From positions 1 through 64,000 of the forward strand of contig SVFY01000001.1 in the NCBI GenBank assembly GCA_015056625.1: a DNA stretch of 64,000 nt. Direction: 5' to 3'. Below, piece by piece: positions 53,357 through 62,265 of this stretch. A program made the position numbers and the translations under genes. How positions within the stretch are numbered: the stretch's first letter is position 1; each line of letters starts with the position of its first letter. The DNA comes from Butyrivibrio sp. Lineage in GTDB: Bacteria; Bacillota; Clostridia; Lachnospirales; Lachnospiraceae. The notes under the pieces are model-generated. The model was given only the letters and a program-made list of their open reading frames with translations, was not told the DNA's origin and made no database searches.

Positions 53357-54753
53357 TATTGGAAGCCCTCCTCATCCTTTACTGATGGAAGCATATTGTA
53401 GACAACCAGTGAAATTACCGCTGTCACAACAAATACCATGATACCGATGACCGCTGCCATCCTGTAGTTTGTGTCATTGACTGTCATCTTGTACAGCCAG
53501 GTGATAAGAAGGTCTGTATTACCTGCCTTTTCTGCAAGGTTAACAGATTGTGGTTTACCCTGAGTCAGAAGGTAGATAACGTTGAAGTTGTTAAGGTTTC
53601 CAGTGTACTGTGTAAGAAGGAATGGTCCTGTTACAAACAGCATGTATGGAAGTGTAATGCTCTTAAACATCTGCCATGGATTAGCGCCGTCAATCCTTGC
53701 GCTCTCGTATAGATCCTCTGGAATGTTCATGAGAAGTCCTGTGGCAATGAGCACCATGTAAGGAATACCGATCCAGATATTGACTACAACTACTGTTATT
53801 CTGGCAAGAACCGGATCTGTCCAGAATGGAATGTAAGTCTTGATGATACCCCACTTAATGAGATATCCATTGATAAGTCCGTCGTTAGCGAACATCTTCA
53901 TAACGTAAAGAAGTGATACGAACTGGGGAACAGCTATTGTCATAACTAGAATTGTTCTCCAGAGTTTCTTGAACTTGATCCCCTTTTTGTTGATGAGCAT
54001 TGCTACTCCAAGTCCAAGGAAATAGTTTGTAAATGTAGCAAGGAAGGCCCAAACCAGGGTCCAGATAAGGACATAGGTAAAGGTTGAACCAATTCCAGCT
54101 CCTGAGAATGATACAAGATTTTTAAAGTTCTCAAGTCCCACCCATGTAAAGAGGTTTGATGGTGACTGATGGTTCTTGTCATAGTTGGTAAAGGCAACCA
54201 TGATCATGAACACAATTGGAAGTACAGTAAATACAAATATTCCAGTTACAGGAAGCGCAAGAAGTGTCTTGTGGAAATTCTTGTCAAACAAAGACATGAA
54301 CACTTCATTGTTTGTTGGAAGCTTTTTCCCGTTCTTTAAAAGAAGCTCTTCCTTGCGGTTTTCTCTGATATTGATGTACCAGATAAGAACAAAAACAAAG
54401 ATTGCGAAAAGAGCTAAAACTCCAAACAGCAGGATCAAAAAGCTGTTGTCTCCATATACAGTTTTACGTCCAACCTTTTTGGTTGCAACTGTTCCCAAAG
54501 TGCCTATCTTTGAAAGGTATTTCCATCCAAAGCCGGCCATAAACCAAAAGAACAGCACCTCAAGAGCCAGCAGCGCAGCTCCTATCAGAATCTGCCCTCT
54601 AAGTAGCGGACCAAAGCCAAAGATCAAAAATGATATCTTTGTTCTGAAATCTCCTTCTATGAATGTGGTACCTATCTCTTTAAAACCATTACCCAGGGCT
54701 TTAAAGAAAGTGGCAAAAGCATTCGTTTTATTTTTCCCTGCCTCTTGTGCCAT
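53356..54753 (-). CDS. Sugar ABC transporter permease (MalF-like)
   Basis: The 465-residue permease is longer than minimal MalF-type proteins because of an N-terminal extension with two or three extra TM helices and a charged linker (IRENRKEELLLKNGKKLP). The core TM domain carries the coupling motif ESARIDGANPWQMFKSITLPYM. GGAGG precedes the ATG. A hairpin lies between this gene and the binding-protein gene upstream, a common way to express more binding protein than permease. Confidence 0.94.
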   Translation of the reverse strand: MAQEAGKNKTNAFATFFKALGNGFKEIGTTFIEGDFRTKISFLIFGFGPLLRGQILIGAALLALEVLFFWFMAGFGWKYLSKIGTLGTVATKKVGRKTVYGDNSFLILLFGVLALFAIFVFVLIWYINIRENRKEELLLKNGKKLPTNNEVFMSLFDKNFHKTLLALPVTGIFVFTVLPIVFMIMVAFTNYDKNHQSPSNLFTWVGLENFKNLVSFSGAGIGSTFTYVLIWTLVWAFLATFTNYFLGLGVAMLINKKGIKFKKLWRTILVMTIAVPQFVSLLYVMKMFANDGLINGYLIKWGIIKTYIPFWTDPVLARITVVVVNIWIGIPYMVLIATGLLMNIPEDLYESARIDGANPWQMFKSITLPYMLFVTGPFLLTQYTGNLNNFNVIYLLTQGKPQSVNLAEKAGNTDLLITWLYKMTVNDTNYRMAAVIGIMVFVVTAVISLVVYNMLPSVKDEEGFQ

Positions 54754-54800
54754 ACCTTCTGGCCTCCTTCTATTCCAGCTAATTCTTATTAGTTAAATAC

Positions 54801-54829
54801 AGGCCCGGAAACAAATTGAATCCGAGCCT
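54801..54829 (-). promoter_or_regulatory. Intercistronic hairpin between binding-protein and permease genes
   Basis: A 9-bp stem (54801-54809 with 54821-54829, one G-U) lacks a long T-run. It likely stabilises the binding-protein mRNA or partly stops transcription. Confidence 0.7.
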
Positions 54830-54865
54830 ATATTGAAAGTTACATATTTGGTTGTGCTATACGTA

Positions 54866-56194
54866 TCACTGAGCGTAAGACTCACATGTAGTCTGGAAGT
54901 CTGTAAGAACCTGTGTAAGTGTAGCGTCATCAGCGTCAGCCTTAACCTCACCAGAGATGATTGAATCACCAAGTGATGTTGCAAGTGTCCAGTAATCTCC
55001 AGGATACTGTCCCTGAGGGATTGTGTACTGAAGCTGATCAGCAAGAGCTGAAAGAGCCTCGTCAGCCTTAACTGCATCTGACTGCTGAGCCTTGAGGTTT
55101 GAAGGGCCCCAACCTACTGCATCGTATCTAGCCTGCTGAACTTCCTCACCTGAGAGGTAAGCTGCAAGTGCGTCACAAACTGCGAGCTTCATGTCATCTT
55201 CCTGAGGCTTAACACCAAGAAGCTTGAATCCACCAAAACCGCTCATCTGATATGTCTTGCCATCAGCGCCTTCGAATGTAGGAAGTTTAGCACATGCGTA
55301 GTTGTCACCAAACATATCCTTAGCTGCCTGTGCATCCCAAGTACCATCAACGATTGCTGCGCAGTTAGTTGCGTTAGAAACTGCTGAACCGTTCTGGAAT
55401 GACTTGGAAGAAGCAACCTCAAGCATCTCCTTAAGAGCTACAACGCCCTTATCTGATGCGTATGTTGAGTTGCACTTTGTGAAGTTACCCTGATCGTCAG
55501 TGTCATATGTAAGCTCAGCACCTGTTCCGAAGAAGAATGCTGTCTGATACCAACCTGAGTTAAGCTCGAAGTAGAAGTTCTTGCCTGCTGCTTCGCAATC
55601 AGCGATGATGCCTTCAAGAGTAGAAGGATCTGTTACAACACTCTTATCATAGTAAAGGAAATATCCGTTATCTGATGTAAGAGGATAAGCATATAATGTT
55701 CCACCAACTGTTGCAGCTGCAACTGCACCAGCGTCGTTCTCTGACTTAACAACCTCTGCGTTAGAGTCCTCAACTACCTCAAGAGCTCCAGCAGTAACAA
55801 GTCTTGCGATCTGATCCTGAGCAAATGCATAGATGTCAGCACCAGCCTCAACGTCTGTGATCATGTTACCAGCGGCATCACCTTCACCAACAGCCTCAAC
55901 TGTGAATGTGTATCCGCTCATCTCAGGATGTGCCTCCTGGAACTTAGCGATCTGCTCATTAGTGAAATCAACTACATTATCAGCAACCCAGACCTTAACT
56001 TCGCCTGTGCCATAATCTGTGATCTCTTCTGCTGTCTCTGCCACCTCTGTAGCTGTCTCAGCAACTTCTGTGGCTGTCTCTGCCACCTCTGTAGCTGTCT
56101 CTGCTGCAGTGTCTGCTGCACCATTGCCGCAACCAGCAAGGAGTGTTGCGCCCATAGCAGCTGTTAACATAACAGATACCAATTTCTTTTTCAT
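54866..56194 (-). CDS. Sugar ABC transporter substrate-binding lipoprotein (MalE-like)
   Basis: The 442-residue protein has a lipoprotein signal with lipobox LLAGC, then an unusual tandem linker of AETATEV units (about residues 30-62) and a family-1 extracellular binding fold (from about 65) with EVKVWVADNVVDF and YAYPLTSDNGYFLYYDKS. The linker probably spans the cell wall. GGAGGG precedes the ATG. The neighbouring GH35 enzyme suggests galacto-oligosaccharide uptake; the DNA has a strong promoter and operator motifs just upstream. Confidence 0.94.
   Translation of the reverse strand: MKKKLVSVMLTAAMGATLLAGCGNGAADTAAETATEVAETATEVAETATEVAETAEEITDYGTGEVKVWVADNVVDFTNEQIAKFQEAHPEMSGYTFTVEAVGEGDAAGNMITDVEAGADIYAFAQDQIARLVTAGALEVVEDSNAEVVKSENDAGAVAAATVGGTLYAYPLTSDNGYFLYYDKSVVTDPSTLEGIIADCEAAGKNFYFELNSGWYQTAFFFGTGAELTYDTDDQGNFTKCNSTYASDKGVVALKEMLEVASSKSFQNGSAVSNATNCAAIVDGTWDAQAAKDMFGDNYACAKLPTFEGADGKTYQMSGFGGFKLLGVKPQEDDMKLAVCDALAAYLSGEEVQQARYDAVGWGPSNLKAQQSDAVKADEALSALADQLQYTIPQGQYPGDYWTLATSLGDSIISGEVKADADDATLTQVLTDFQTTCESYAQ
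56029..56106 (-). repeat. 21-bp tandem repeat encoding the lipoprotein linker
   Basis: Three to four units of about 21 bp encode AETATEV repeats directly behind the signal peptide. The unit is divisible by three, so copy changes would only alter linker length. Confidence 0.85.
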
Positions 56195-56238
56195 AATTTA
56201 TTTCCCTCCATTTGTTAAATGTGACTGCGCAAAATTGC

Positions 56239-56250
56239 GCAATCGGTTGC
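56239..56250. promoter_or_regulatory. LacI-type operator motif overlapping the start of transcription
   Basis: GCAATCGGTTGC has dyad symmetry typical of LacI-family sites, with a central CG. It lies about +4 to +15 of the predicted transcript, where binding would block transcription. A TGCGCAA/TTGCGCA dyad overlaps it. Confidence 0.6.
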
Positions 56251-56260
56251 TCACATAAAA

Positions 56261-56289
56261 AGTTTATCCTTTGTGCATTTTTTTGTCAA
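56261..56289 (-). promoter_or_regulatory. Sigma-A promoter of the sugar operon
   Basis: TTGACA (56284-56289) is a perfect -35 and TAAACT (56261-56266) a good -10, spaced by 17 bp. Transcription should start near 56254. Confidence 0.85.
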
Positions 56290-56352
56290 TTAAACATTTT
56301 GAATGATTAATTACGCCTAATTTCATACATATTGCACATTGACTTTTTGTAC

Positions 56353-56401
56353 GGTAACGTTTCCGGAAACGTTGTCGGTAACGTTTTGCGCAATCGGTAA
56401 A
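56353..56401. promoter_or_regulatory. Array of contiguous 12-bp LacI-type motifs
   Basis: Three abutting 12-mers, GGTAACGTTTCC (56353), GGAAACGTTGTC (56365) and GGTAACGTTTTG (56377), are followed by a degenerate copy GCAATCGGTAAA (56390). The first two form a perfect 18-bp palindrome (56356-56373). The array lies roughly 100-150 bp upstream of the predicted transcription start, abutting the dprA stop. Confidence 0.6.
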
Positions 56402-57562
56402 TCACGCTATTTTGCGGTAATATGCGCCATTTTGAGCAATCTTACCGCAGTACGTTAATTCCATTAACGTGGTCAAAAGCTGCGGAACCGAGATTTCTTT
56501 TCCCTTCTTATAGAGTTCTTCCAGGATAAAGGAGCTTGAAACCGGGATAATATCTACGATTCCAAGGATCTCTTCCTCTATTGAGACTTCTGGCTGATCA
56601 TTCATTTCATCCTCAGGGTCCAAATTGCAAAGCGCCAGTTCTTTTTCCTCTTCCTGTGAAGGTGCGTTTGCTGGCGCCTCATACCTTCCTCTCACAGTCC
56701 AGATCCTGTCGATAACGTCTGCTGCAGAGATGGCAACTCCTGCTCCCTGGCTTATAAGGTAGTTACAGCCATCGCTAAGTCTGTCAGAGGCTCTTCCCGG
56801 AACAGCAAACACTTCCCTGCCCTGTTCAAGCGCTGTGTCCACTGTGATGGTGGTTCCTGACTTTCTCCTTGCTTCCACCACCACAAGAACATCTGCAAGA
56901 GCACTGATGATCCTGTTTCTTAGGGGGAAAAATTTGGCGATGGGCTCCATCCCCGGTGGGTACTCTGATATAAGGCCGCCACTTGCTGTGAGTGCATCAT
57001 ATATTTCTTTATTCTCCGGGGGATAGCAGATATCTACTCCGCAGCCCAGAACTCCAAATGAAGCTCCCCCTGCAGCAACAGCAGCATTTTGCGCTATACC
57101 ATCTACGCCCCTGGCCATTCCGCTGATGACCTGGATCCCTGCTATGGCAAGATCTCTTCCAAACTGCCTTGCCATGAATCTTCCATAATCAGAGCACATC
57201 CTGGCCCCAACTACGGCAACTGAAGGGACATTTGGGTCAGGGAGCTTTCCCTTTACATAGATTGCAAAGGGCGCATTGGGGATGTTCTTTAGCTTATCCG
57301 GAAAGTCTTCATCTATCCTTGATACAAACCTGATACCCTTACTTAAAAGCTTGTTCTTCTCGTTTTCAAAGTCCCAGCTATACCTTGATCTTTCTATATT
57401 TTCTACCTGCTTATGGCTCAGCACCTTGGACAGCTCTTTTGAACTTAGTCCATAGACATCCTTGCAGCTAAGCCCGCTGCAAAGGAGCTTGTCCATGCTG
57501 GCATTTCCGATGCTCTCAACATTAAAGAGCCACATCGCGTAATCTTTTTCTTTTAATTCCAA
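56402..57562 (-). CDS. dprA: DNA-processing protein DprA
   Basis: DprA loads RecA on incoming ssDNA during natural transformation. The 386-residue protein has the Rossmann-like core VAVVGARMCSDYGRF, GGLISEYPPGMEPIAKFFPLRNRIISALADVLVVVEA and SGTTITVDTALEQGREVFAVPG, with a C-terminal winged-helix region. The start is TTG at 57562 with GGAGG 8 nt upstream. It lies 3 nt downstream of comM, a common pair in Firmicutes and other bacteria. Confidence 0.95.
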   Translation of the reverse strand: MELKEKDYAMWLFNVESIGNASMDKLLCSGLSCKDVYGLSSKELSKVLSHKQVENIERSRYSWDFENEKNKLLSKGIRFVSRIDEDFPDKLKNIPNAPFAIYVKGKLPDPNVPSVAVVGARMCSDYGRFMARQFGRDLAIAGIQVISGMARGVDGIAQNAAVAAGGASFGVLGCGVDICYPPENKEIYDALTASGGLISEYPPGMEPIAKFFPLRNRIISALADVLVVVEARRKSGTTITVDTALEQGREVFAVPGRASDRLSDGCNYLISQGAGVAISAADVIDRIWTVRGRYEAPANAPSQEEEKELALCNLDPEDEMNDQPEVSIEEEILGIVDIIPVSSSFILEELYKKGKEISVPQLLTTLMELTYCGKIAQNGAYYRKIA

Positions 57563-57565
57563 ATC

Positions 57566-59134
57566 TTAGTCCTCCATCTGACTGTAATATTCTCCATCTG
57601 TTATCCTGTATCCCACGGCTTCCATGAGATGGATCTGTCTTATCTCATCTGATCCGTCAATATCTGCAATTGTTCTGGCAACCCTTAGTATCTTGTGATA
57701 GGCCCTTGCTGAGAGCGCCATGGTGGTAAACACATTTTCAAGGTAGCTCTCCTCCTTGGGGCCCAGGTGGCAGAACTTCTCTATATCCTTGGGGGACATA
57801 TCTGAATTGAACCTTAGCTCTGTCCCCTTAAATCTCTCATCCTGGATCTTTCTTGCTTTTAGTACCCTCTCTCTTATGGTCTTACTTGATTCGTTTGCAC
57901 TTTTGTTTTTCACCGTAAGATCAGAGATATCCACCCTTGGGGCCTCTACACAGATGTCCACCCTGTCAAGGATCGGGCCTGAAATATGGCCAAGGTATCT
58001 TCTTATCTCTGAAGGAGAGCACTTGCACTTATTCCTATCCGGATAATATCCGCAGGGGCAGGGATTAAGCGCTCCCACCAGCTGAAAGTTTGCAGGATAG
58101 GAATAGGTTCCTTTGTTCCTTACGATGTGAACAACCTTATCCTCAAGGGGCTGGCGCAGCATATCAAGCTTGGCTCTTGAAAACTCTGGCATTTCATCAA
58201 GGAAAAGAACTCCTCTGTGAGCCAGGGATATGATCCCTGGTCTTGGAACTGTACCTCCTCCAACAAGGGCCGTCTCAGTAACAAGGTGGTGGGTACTCAT
58301 AAAAGGCCTTTTGGTGATAAGGGCCTGGTTTTCAGAGAGCATTCCTGCAACTGAATATATTGTTGATACTTCAAGGCTCTCATCCAGAGAAAGAGGCGGA
58401 AGGATGGTGGGAAGTCTCTTTGCCACCATGCTCTTACCAGCTCCAGGAGGTCCTATTATCATAAGGTGGTGAAAGCCTGCTGCCGCTATCTCAGCAGCTC
58501 TTTTCACCCCTGACTGACCATTGATATCTGCAAAGTCTAGATCATAGGCGCCTCCTTCAGCCTCCTCAAAAAGTTTTCCCACATCGATAGTTGTGGGAGG
58601 TATCAGCTTATCTCTCTCGCCTTCATCAGCCTGAAGATACAAGGCTGTCTCCTGCAGGGAATCTACACCGATGACCTTTATTCCCGAGATAACAGCTCCT
58701 TCTCTTGCGTTGCTCCTTGGAAGGATGACCTTCTTATAACCCATTTCCCTTGCCTTACTAACAATTGGAAGGATTCCCTTGACCGGCTTTATCTCTCCAT
58801 CAAGGCCCAGTTCTCCTAAAACAACTATATCCTCCAAAACTCTTTCTTGTATCTGTCCCATAGCTGCCATAATCCCAACAGCCACTGGCACATCGATGAC
58901 TACGCCGCTTTTCCTTATACCTGCCGGTGACAGATTAATGGTTATCTTTGCTGCAGGCACTTTTGTTCCTGCATTTTTTAGCGCCACTCTGACTCTGTCT
59001 CCGGCTTCTCTTACTTCTCCTGACATAAATCCAACCATATTAAAGCTGGGCAGCCCGTCAGAGACATCCACTTCTACTTGCATAAGGTATGAAGAGATGC
59101 CATTAGCTGCTCCTGAAGTAACTGAACTAAACAT
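57566..59134 (-). CDS. comM: YifB/ComM-family Mg-chelatase-like AAA+ ATPase
   Basis: ComM-type helicases promote branch migration during integration of transforming DNA. The 522-residue protein has an N-terminal Lon-like domain, Walker A GPPGAGKSMVAK, Walker B LFLDEMPEF, a zinc-binding stretch CPCGYYPDRNKCKC and the C-terminal GHISGPILDRVDI and SARAYHKILRVARTIAD regions. Length matches the family. It is first gene of the comM-dprA unit. Confidence 0.93.
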   Translation of the reverse strand: MFSSVTSGAANGISSYLMQVEVDVSDGLPSFNMVGFMSGEVREAGDRVRVALKNAGTKVPAAKITINLSPAGIRKSGVVIDVPVAVGIMAAMGQIQERVLEDIVVLGELGLDGEIKPVKGILPIVSKAREMGYKKVILPRSNAREGAVISGIKVIGVDSLQETALYLQADEGERDKLIPPTTIDVGKLFEEAEGGAYDLDFADINGQSGVKRAAEIAAAGFHHLMIIGPPGAGKSMVAKRLPTILPPLSLDESLEVSTIYSVAGMLSENQALITKRPFMSTHHLVTETALVGGGTVPRPGIISLAHRGVLFLDEMPEFSRAKLDMLRQPLEDKVVHIVRNKGTYSYPANFQLVGALNPCPCGYYPDRNKCKCSPSEIRRYLGHISGPILDRVDICVEAPRVDISDLTVKNKSANESSKTIRERVLKARKIQDERFKGTELRFNSDMSPKDIEKFCHLGPKEESYLENVFTTMALSARAYHKILRVARTIADIDGSDEIRQIHLMEAVGYRITDGEYYSQMED

Positions 59135-59204
59135 TTCATTTCCTCGTATTCAAATTATTGGTGAAATCACTGTCTGAAGACCTCAAACAGTGTTTAAAAG
59201 ATAT

Positions 59205-59243
59205 AAAAACAAAATCGACCTGCTGATTATATAACAGGTCGAT
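59205..59243 (-). terminator. Terminator of the pilT unit
   Basis: A 9-bp perfect stem (59214-59222 with 59235-59243, loop of 12) is followed on the minus strand by TTTTGTTTTTATA. Two TTAAGA copies 11 bp apart (59255-59260, 59266-59271) precede it in transcript order. Confidence 0.85.
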
Positions 59244-59281
59244 CTAAAAAATCTTTAAGATTTTCTTAAGATTAAAAAATT

Positions 59282-60340
59282 TCATCTGAGCATTTTGTTC
59301 TGCATGGTGTCAGGATCCTGAGCAAACTGAAGAGCAACCTCTCTTGTAACCTTCTGAGCCTTGTAGAGTTCAAGGATTGCATCGTCCATAGTGATCATAC
59401 CCTGCTTTCTGTAGGTCTGCATGTAGGTGATCAGCTGGTGGGACTTACCTTCACGGATAAGGTTACGAACAGCACTGTTGATGTGAAGAACCTCAAATGC
59501 TGCTATACGTGAACCGTCCCCTGTAGGAAGGAGCTGCTGACAGATGATGGCTTCAAGAACGCCTGCCAGCTGTATCCTGATCTGCTGCTGTTGATGAGAT
59601 GGGAATACATCAATAAGTCTGTCCACAGTGTTGGATGCTCCGATGGTATGAACAGTTGAAAGGACAAGATGTCCTGTCTCAGCAGCGGTAATAGCTGTGC
59701 TTATGGTCTCAAGGTCACGCATCTCTCCCACAAGGATAACATCAGGATCCTCACGAAGAGCTGCCCTGAGGGCACTGGCATAGTTGTTTGAGTCAGTACC
59801 GATCTCTCGCTGGTTAACGATGGACATCCTGTGCTGATATGTGAACTCGATAGGGTCCTCCAGTGTGATAACATGGGCTTCCCTGTTGTTGTTGATCTGA
59901 TCGATGATAGATGCAAGAGTTGTGGATTTACCACTTCCGGTAGGACCTGTAACCAGCACCAGACCTCTCTTTTTCTTGTAAAGGTCGATTACTGTGTCAG
60001 GAATTCCAAGAACTTCTGCACTTGGAATAGTGGTGGCAACGACTCTGAATGCCAGGGCATAAGAGCCCCTCTGCTTGAAGACATTAAGTCTGTATCTGCC
60101 CACATGAGGAATTGAAAAAGACATATCGTACTGTCCGTTTTCATCCAGCTTCTCCCTCTGTTTTTCAGACATGATCTCTTCAACGATTGCAAGAGTGTTT
60201 GGCGGCAGCATCTTGCCATAGCTCTCCATTGGGATGAGCTTGCCATTGAGTCTCATCTTGGGTGGAAGACCTACAGTTACGTGAACGTCAGATGCTCCTG
60301 CTTCCTTTGCTTCTTTTAAAACATCTTCTATAAGTGACAT
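59282..60340 (-). CDS. pilT: Type IV pilus retraction ATPase PilT
   Basis: PilT is a hexameric motor that depolymerises type IV pili for twitching or DNA uptake. The 352-residue protein has the N-terminal PAS-like domain, Walker A GPTGSGKSTTLASI, Asp box EDPIEF, Walker B GEMRDLETI and the His-box GHLVLSTVH; the C-terminal retraction motif region AIRNLIREGK reads SAVRNLIREGK here. GGAGC precedes the ATG. No other pil gene is present, so this is a detached pilT; it is 14 nt downstream of an HD-GYP-like gene. Confidence 0.95.
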   Translation of the reverse strand: MSLIEDVLKEAKEAGASDVHVTVGLPPKMRLNGKLIPMESYGKMLPPNTLAIVEEIMSEKQREKLDENGQYDMSFSIPHVGRYRLNVFKQRGSYALAFRVVATTIPSAEVLGIPDTVIDLYKKKRGLVLVTGPTGSGKSTTLASIIDQINNNREAHVITLEDPIEFTYQHRMSIVNQREIGTDSNNYASALRAALREDPDVILVGEMRDLETISTAITAAETGHLVLSTVHTIGASNTVDRLIDVFPSHQQQQIRIQLAGVLEAIICQQLLPTGDGSRIAAFEVLHINSAVRNLIREGKSHQLITYMQTYRKQGMITMDDAILELYKAQKVTREVALQFAQDPDTMQNKMLR

Positions 60341-60354
60341 ATCATGCTCCTTTA

Positions 60355-61476
60355 TCAGACGTAATCAGGTTCTTCTACTGTAATCCCAAGCGCTTTCATC
60401 TTGTCAGTATTCATAACATATCTGTTGTCCATGGTCTTCATGATGTCTACAATTTCCAGGTCGCCATAAGCTCTTCTATTGGACAGATCGATAATTGAAT
60501 TATCTCTAAAACTAAGAACAGTAGGTCTTAAGAAATCATCGTCATTGGTCCTGATGACAAGAGCCTTCTCTCCTGAGTTAAGCTCCACACTGACACCCGG
60601 GATCAGGATGTTAAGTGAATCTATAAGGCCTCTTACCACTCTTGGATCAAACACATCGCTTCTCTTCATCATATTTCTGATGACAACAACCTCTGATGTT
60701 GGTGAATCCTCAAGTCGTACTGCTGTCTCTTTATCAAATATACCAGCAACAACCAAAACTCTTGCTGCCAGAAGTGTCTTCTGGCTCTGGACAGGATTTC
60801 CGTTCCAGTAGTCCAAAAGGATCTTCCTGGCCTGATTGCAGGCTCTCTTGATGTTGGGCTGGAAAGAAAATGCTTCATCAATTATAGGATATCCCTGTAC
60901 CTCATGACCATCGATCACCGCCCTCTCATCCTCAGTGGTGTTCTGCTTGGACTGAAGAGCTGGTGGAAGTGTGAGCTTGCCGATGTCATGGATAACTGCT
61001 GCCATTACCGCTTCGTTCTGCTCAGAGAGCGGAACATTCATGGTGTGAGTGATCATGGCCGCAAGGATAGCCACATTCAGCGAATGCTTGTAGATATAAT
61101 CCTCTTCACTTCTAAGTGCCTGCTGGAAAGTTATCTTTTTCCTGAGGTTTCCATAGCTCTTGATGATCTGTGCACAGATATTGGGAAACTTCTCCTGTTT
61201 ACCCTTGGCCCTGATCTTCTGAAGCTCTTCCATGATCTCGTTGTACATAACGGTCTGGAATCTCTCAAAGTCTATGTCGTCCTGAGTCATAGGTGGTACA
61301 GGCTCAGCAGGCTCAAGAATAAAAAGGCCGATAAGACCAAAACTCTTGATGTTCTCGATGCTCTGGGTGTCCTTAAGTACCGTAGCACGATCGTACAAAA
61401 GAACTCCCTTTTTACTATATATAGGTTTGGCCAGTCGCATTCCCGGCCTCAATTCATCACATTTAATAAACAGCAT
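60355..61476 (-). CDS. Divergent HD-GYP-domain protein
   Basis: The 373-residue protein has an N-terminal segment (about 1-120) and an HD-GYP-like domain with HSLNVAILA, VIHDIGKLTLPPALQ and a GHEVQGYPII segment equivalent to the HPEIGY helix. The motif HHExxDGxGYP is degraded to a QARKILLDYWNGNP stretch, so some metal ligands are missing and c-di-GMP hydrolysis is doubtful. I chose ATG 61476 (GGGGTG 6 nt upstream) over a GTG at 61485. Position before pilT suggests it modulates pilus retraction, possibly by binding c-di-GMP. Confidence 0.8.
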   Translation of the reverse strand: MLFIKCDELRPGMRLAKPIYSKKGVLLYDRATVLKDTQSIENIKSFGLIGLFILEPAEPVPPMTQDDIDFERFQTVMYNEIMEELQKIRAKGKQEKFPNICAQIIKSYGNLRKKITFQQALRSEEDYIYKHSLNVAILAAMITHTMNVPLSEQNEAVMAAVIHDIGKLTLPPALQSKQNTTEDERAVIDGHEVQGYPIIDEAFSFQPNIKRACNQARKILLDYWNGNPVQSQKTLLAARVLVVAGIFDKETAVRLEDSPTSEVVVIRNMMKRSDVFDPRVVRGLIDSLNILIPGVSVELNSGEKALVIRTNDDDFLRPTVLSFRDNSIIDLSNRRAYGDLEIVDIMKTMDNRYVMNTDKMKALGITVEEPDYV

Positions 61477-61511
61477 ATATTGCACCCCAACGCATTAAAT
61501 ACTATATCTCT

Positions 61512-61540
61512 AGTATGAGGCCGCTAAGTGAAAAAATCAA
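61512..61540 (-). promoter_or_regulatory. Promoter of the HD-GYP/pilT unit
   Basis: TTGATT (61535-61540) and CATACT (61512-61517), each four of six matches, are spaced 17 bp; the leader is about 30 nt. Confidence 0.5.
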
Positions 61541-61572
61541 TCAGATATCGCACTTTACCACAAAATATAGTT

Positions 61573-62166
61573 TCAGGTCAGTTCATCAAGGGTACTGCCA
61601 TATGAAGACAAAAATTCATTGACGAAATCAAGGACCTCCGGAAGCTCCTGATAGAGGCTCCTTATGGCCTTGCCTGTGCTCTCTTTTGCAGTCCTGAACT
61701 CAGAATTGCCTGCATTCATCTCTCCGATGCACTTGATAAGGGCCGAGAGCTTGTCAGCTGCCTTGACGAGCTTTCTCATATATCTCTCATCCTCTGAATC
61801 AGCAGGAACAAATATCTCTTCAAAAGAGGGCCTTAGATCATCCGGAAGTTTTTCAAGGAGCTTGGAATCAGCGATAGCCTCAACCTCCTTGTATGCGTGC
61901 TTGAGTTCTTTATTAAAATACTTAACAGGTGTTGGCATATCTCCCGTGATGATCTCAGATGCATCATGGTAAAGGCCTATGAGCGCCGCCTTGTTGGCAT
62001 CAAGATGCTTGCCATAGCGCACATTGCCTATAGTGCAAAGAGCATGGGCAATGATAGCCACCTCCATTGAGTGTTCGCAGAGATTCTCCTGCCTTGTATT
62101 CCTCATAAGAGCCCAGCGCTCGATATATTTCATCCTGGATATAAGCGCAAAGAAATTGTAGTTCAT
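61573..62166 (-). CDS. HD-domain hydrolase, YfbR-like 5'-deoxynucleotidase
   Basis: The 197-residue protein matches YfbR in size and opening: FFALISRMKYIERWALMRNTRQENLCEHSMEVAIIAH. Metal and catalytic motifs are EHS, LYHDASEIITGDMPTPVKY and the later Asp in KAADKLSAL. YfbR dephosphorylates deoxynucleoside 5'-monophosphates. I chose ATG 62166, with AGGGGG 5-6 nt upstream; the reading frame continues to 62277 without homology. The upstream gap holds a periodic inverted-repeat array. Confidence 0.9.
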   Translation of the reverse strand: MNYNFFALISRMKYIERWALMRNTRQENLCEHSMEVAIIAHALCTIGNVRYGKHLDANKAALIGLYHDASEIITGDMPTPVKYFNKELKHAYKEVEAIADSKLLEKLPDDLRPSFEEIFVPADSEDERYMRKLVKAADKLSALIKCIGEMNAGNSEFRTAKESTGKAIRSLYQELPEVLDFVNEFLSSYGSTLDELT

Positions 62167-62265
62167 GGTATCCCCCTTGTATTTGTCTGTTAGCCGTATA
62201 GGCGCGACTATGTTTATTCTATCATATTTATATTGATACTCACGATAAATGTAAACCTGCTCATT

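Noticed and set aside
56019-56258. Plus-strand open frame rich in SVAVSAT repeats.
   Set aside because: It is the antisense reading of the lipoprotein linker repeat and promoter, without a ribosome site.
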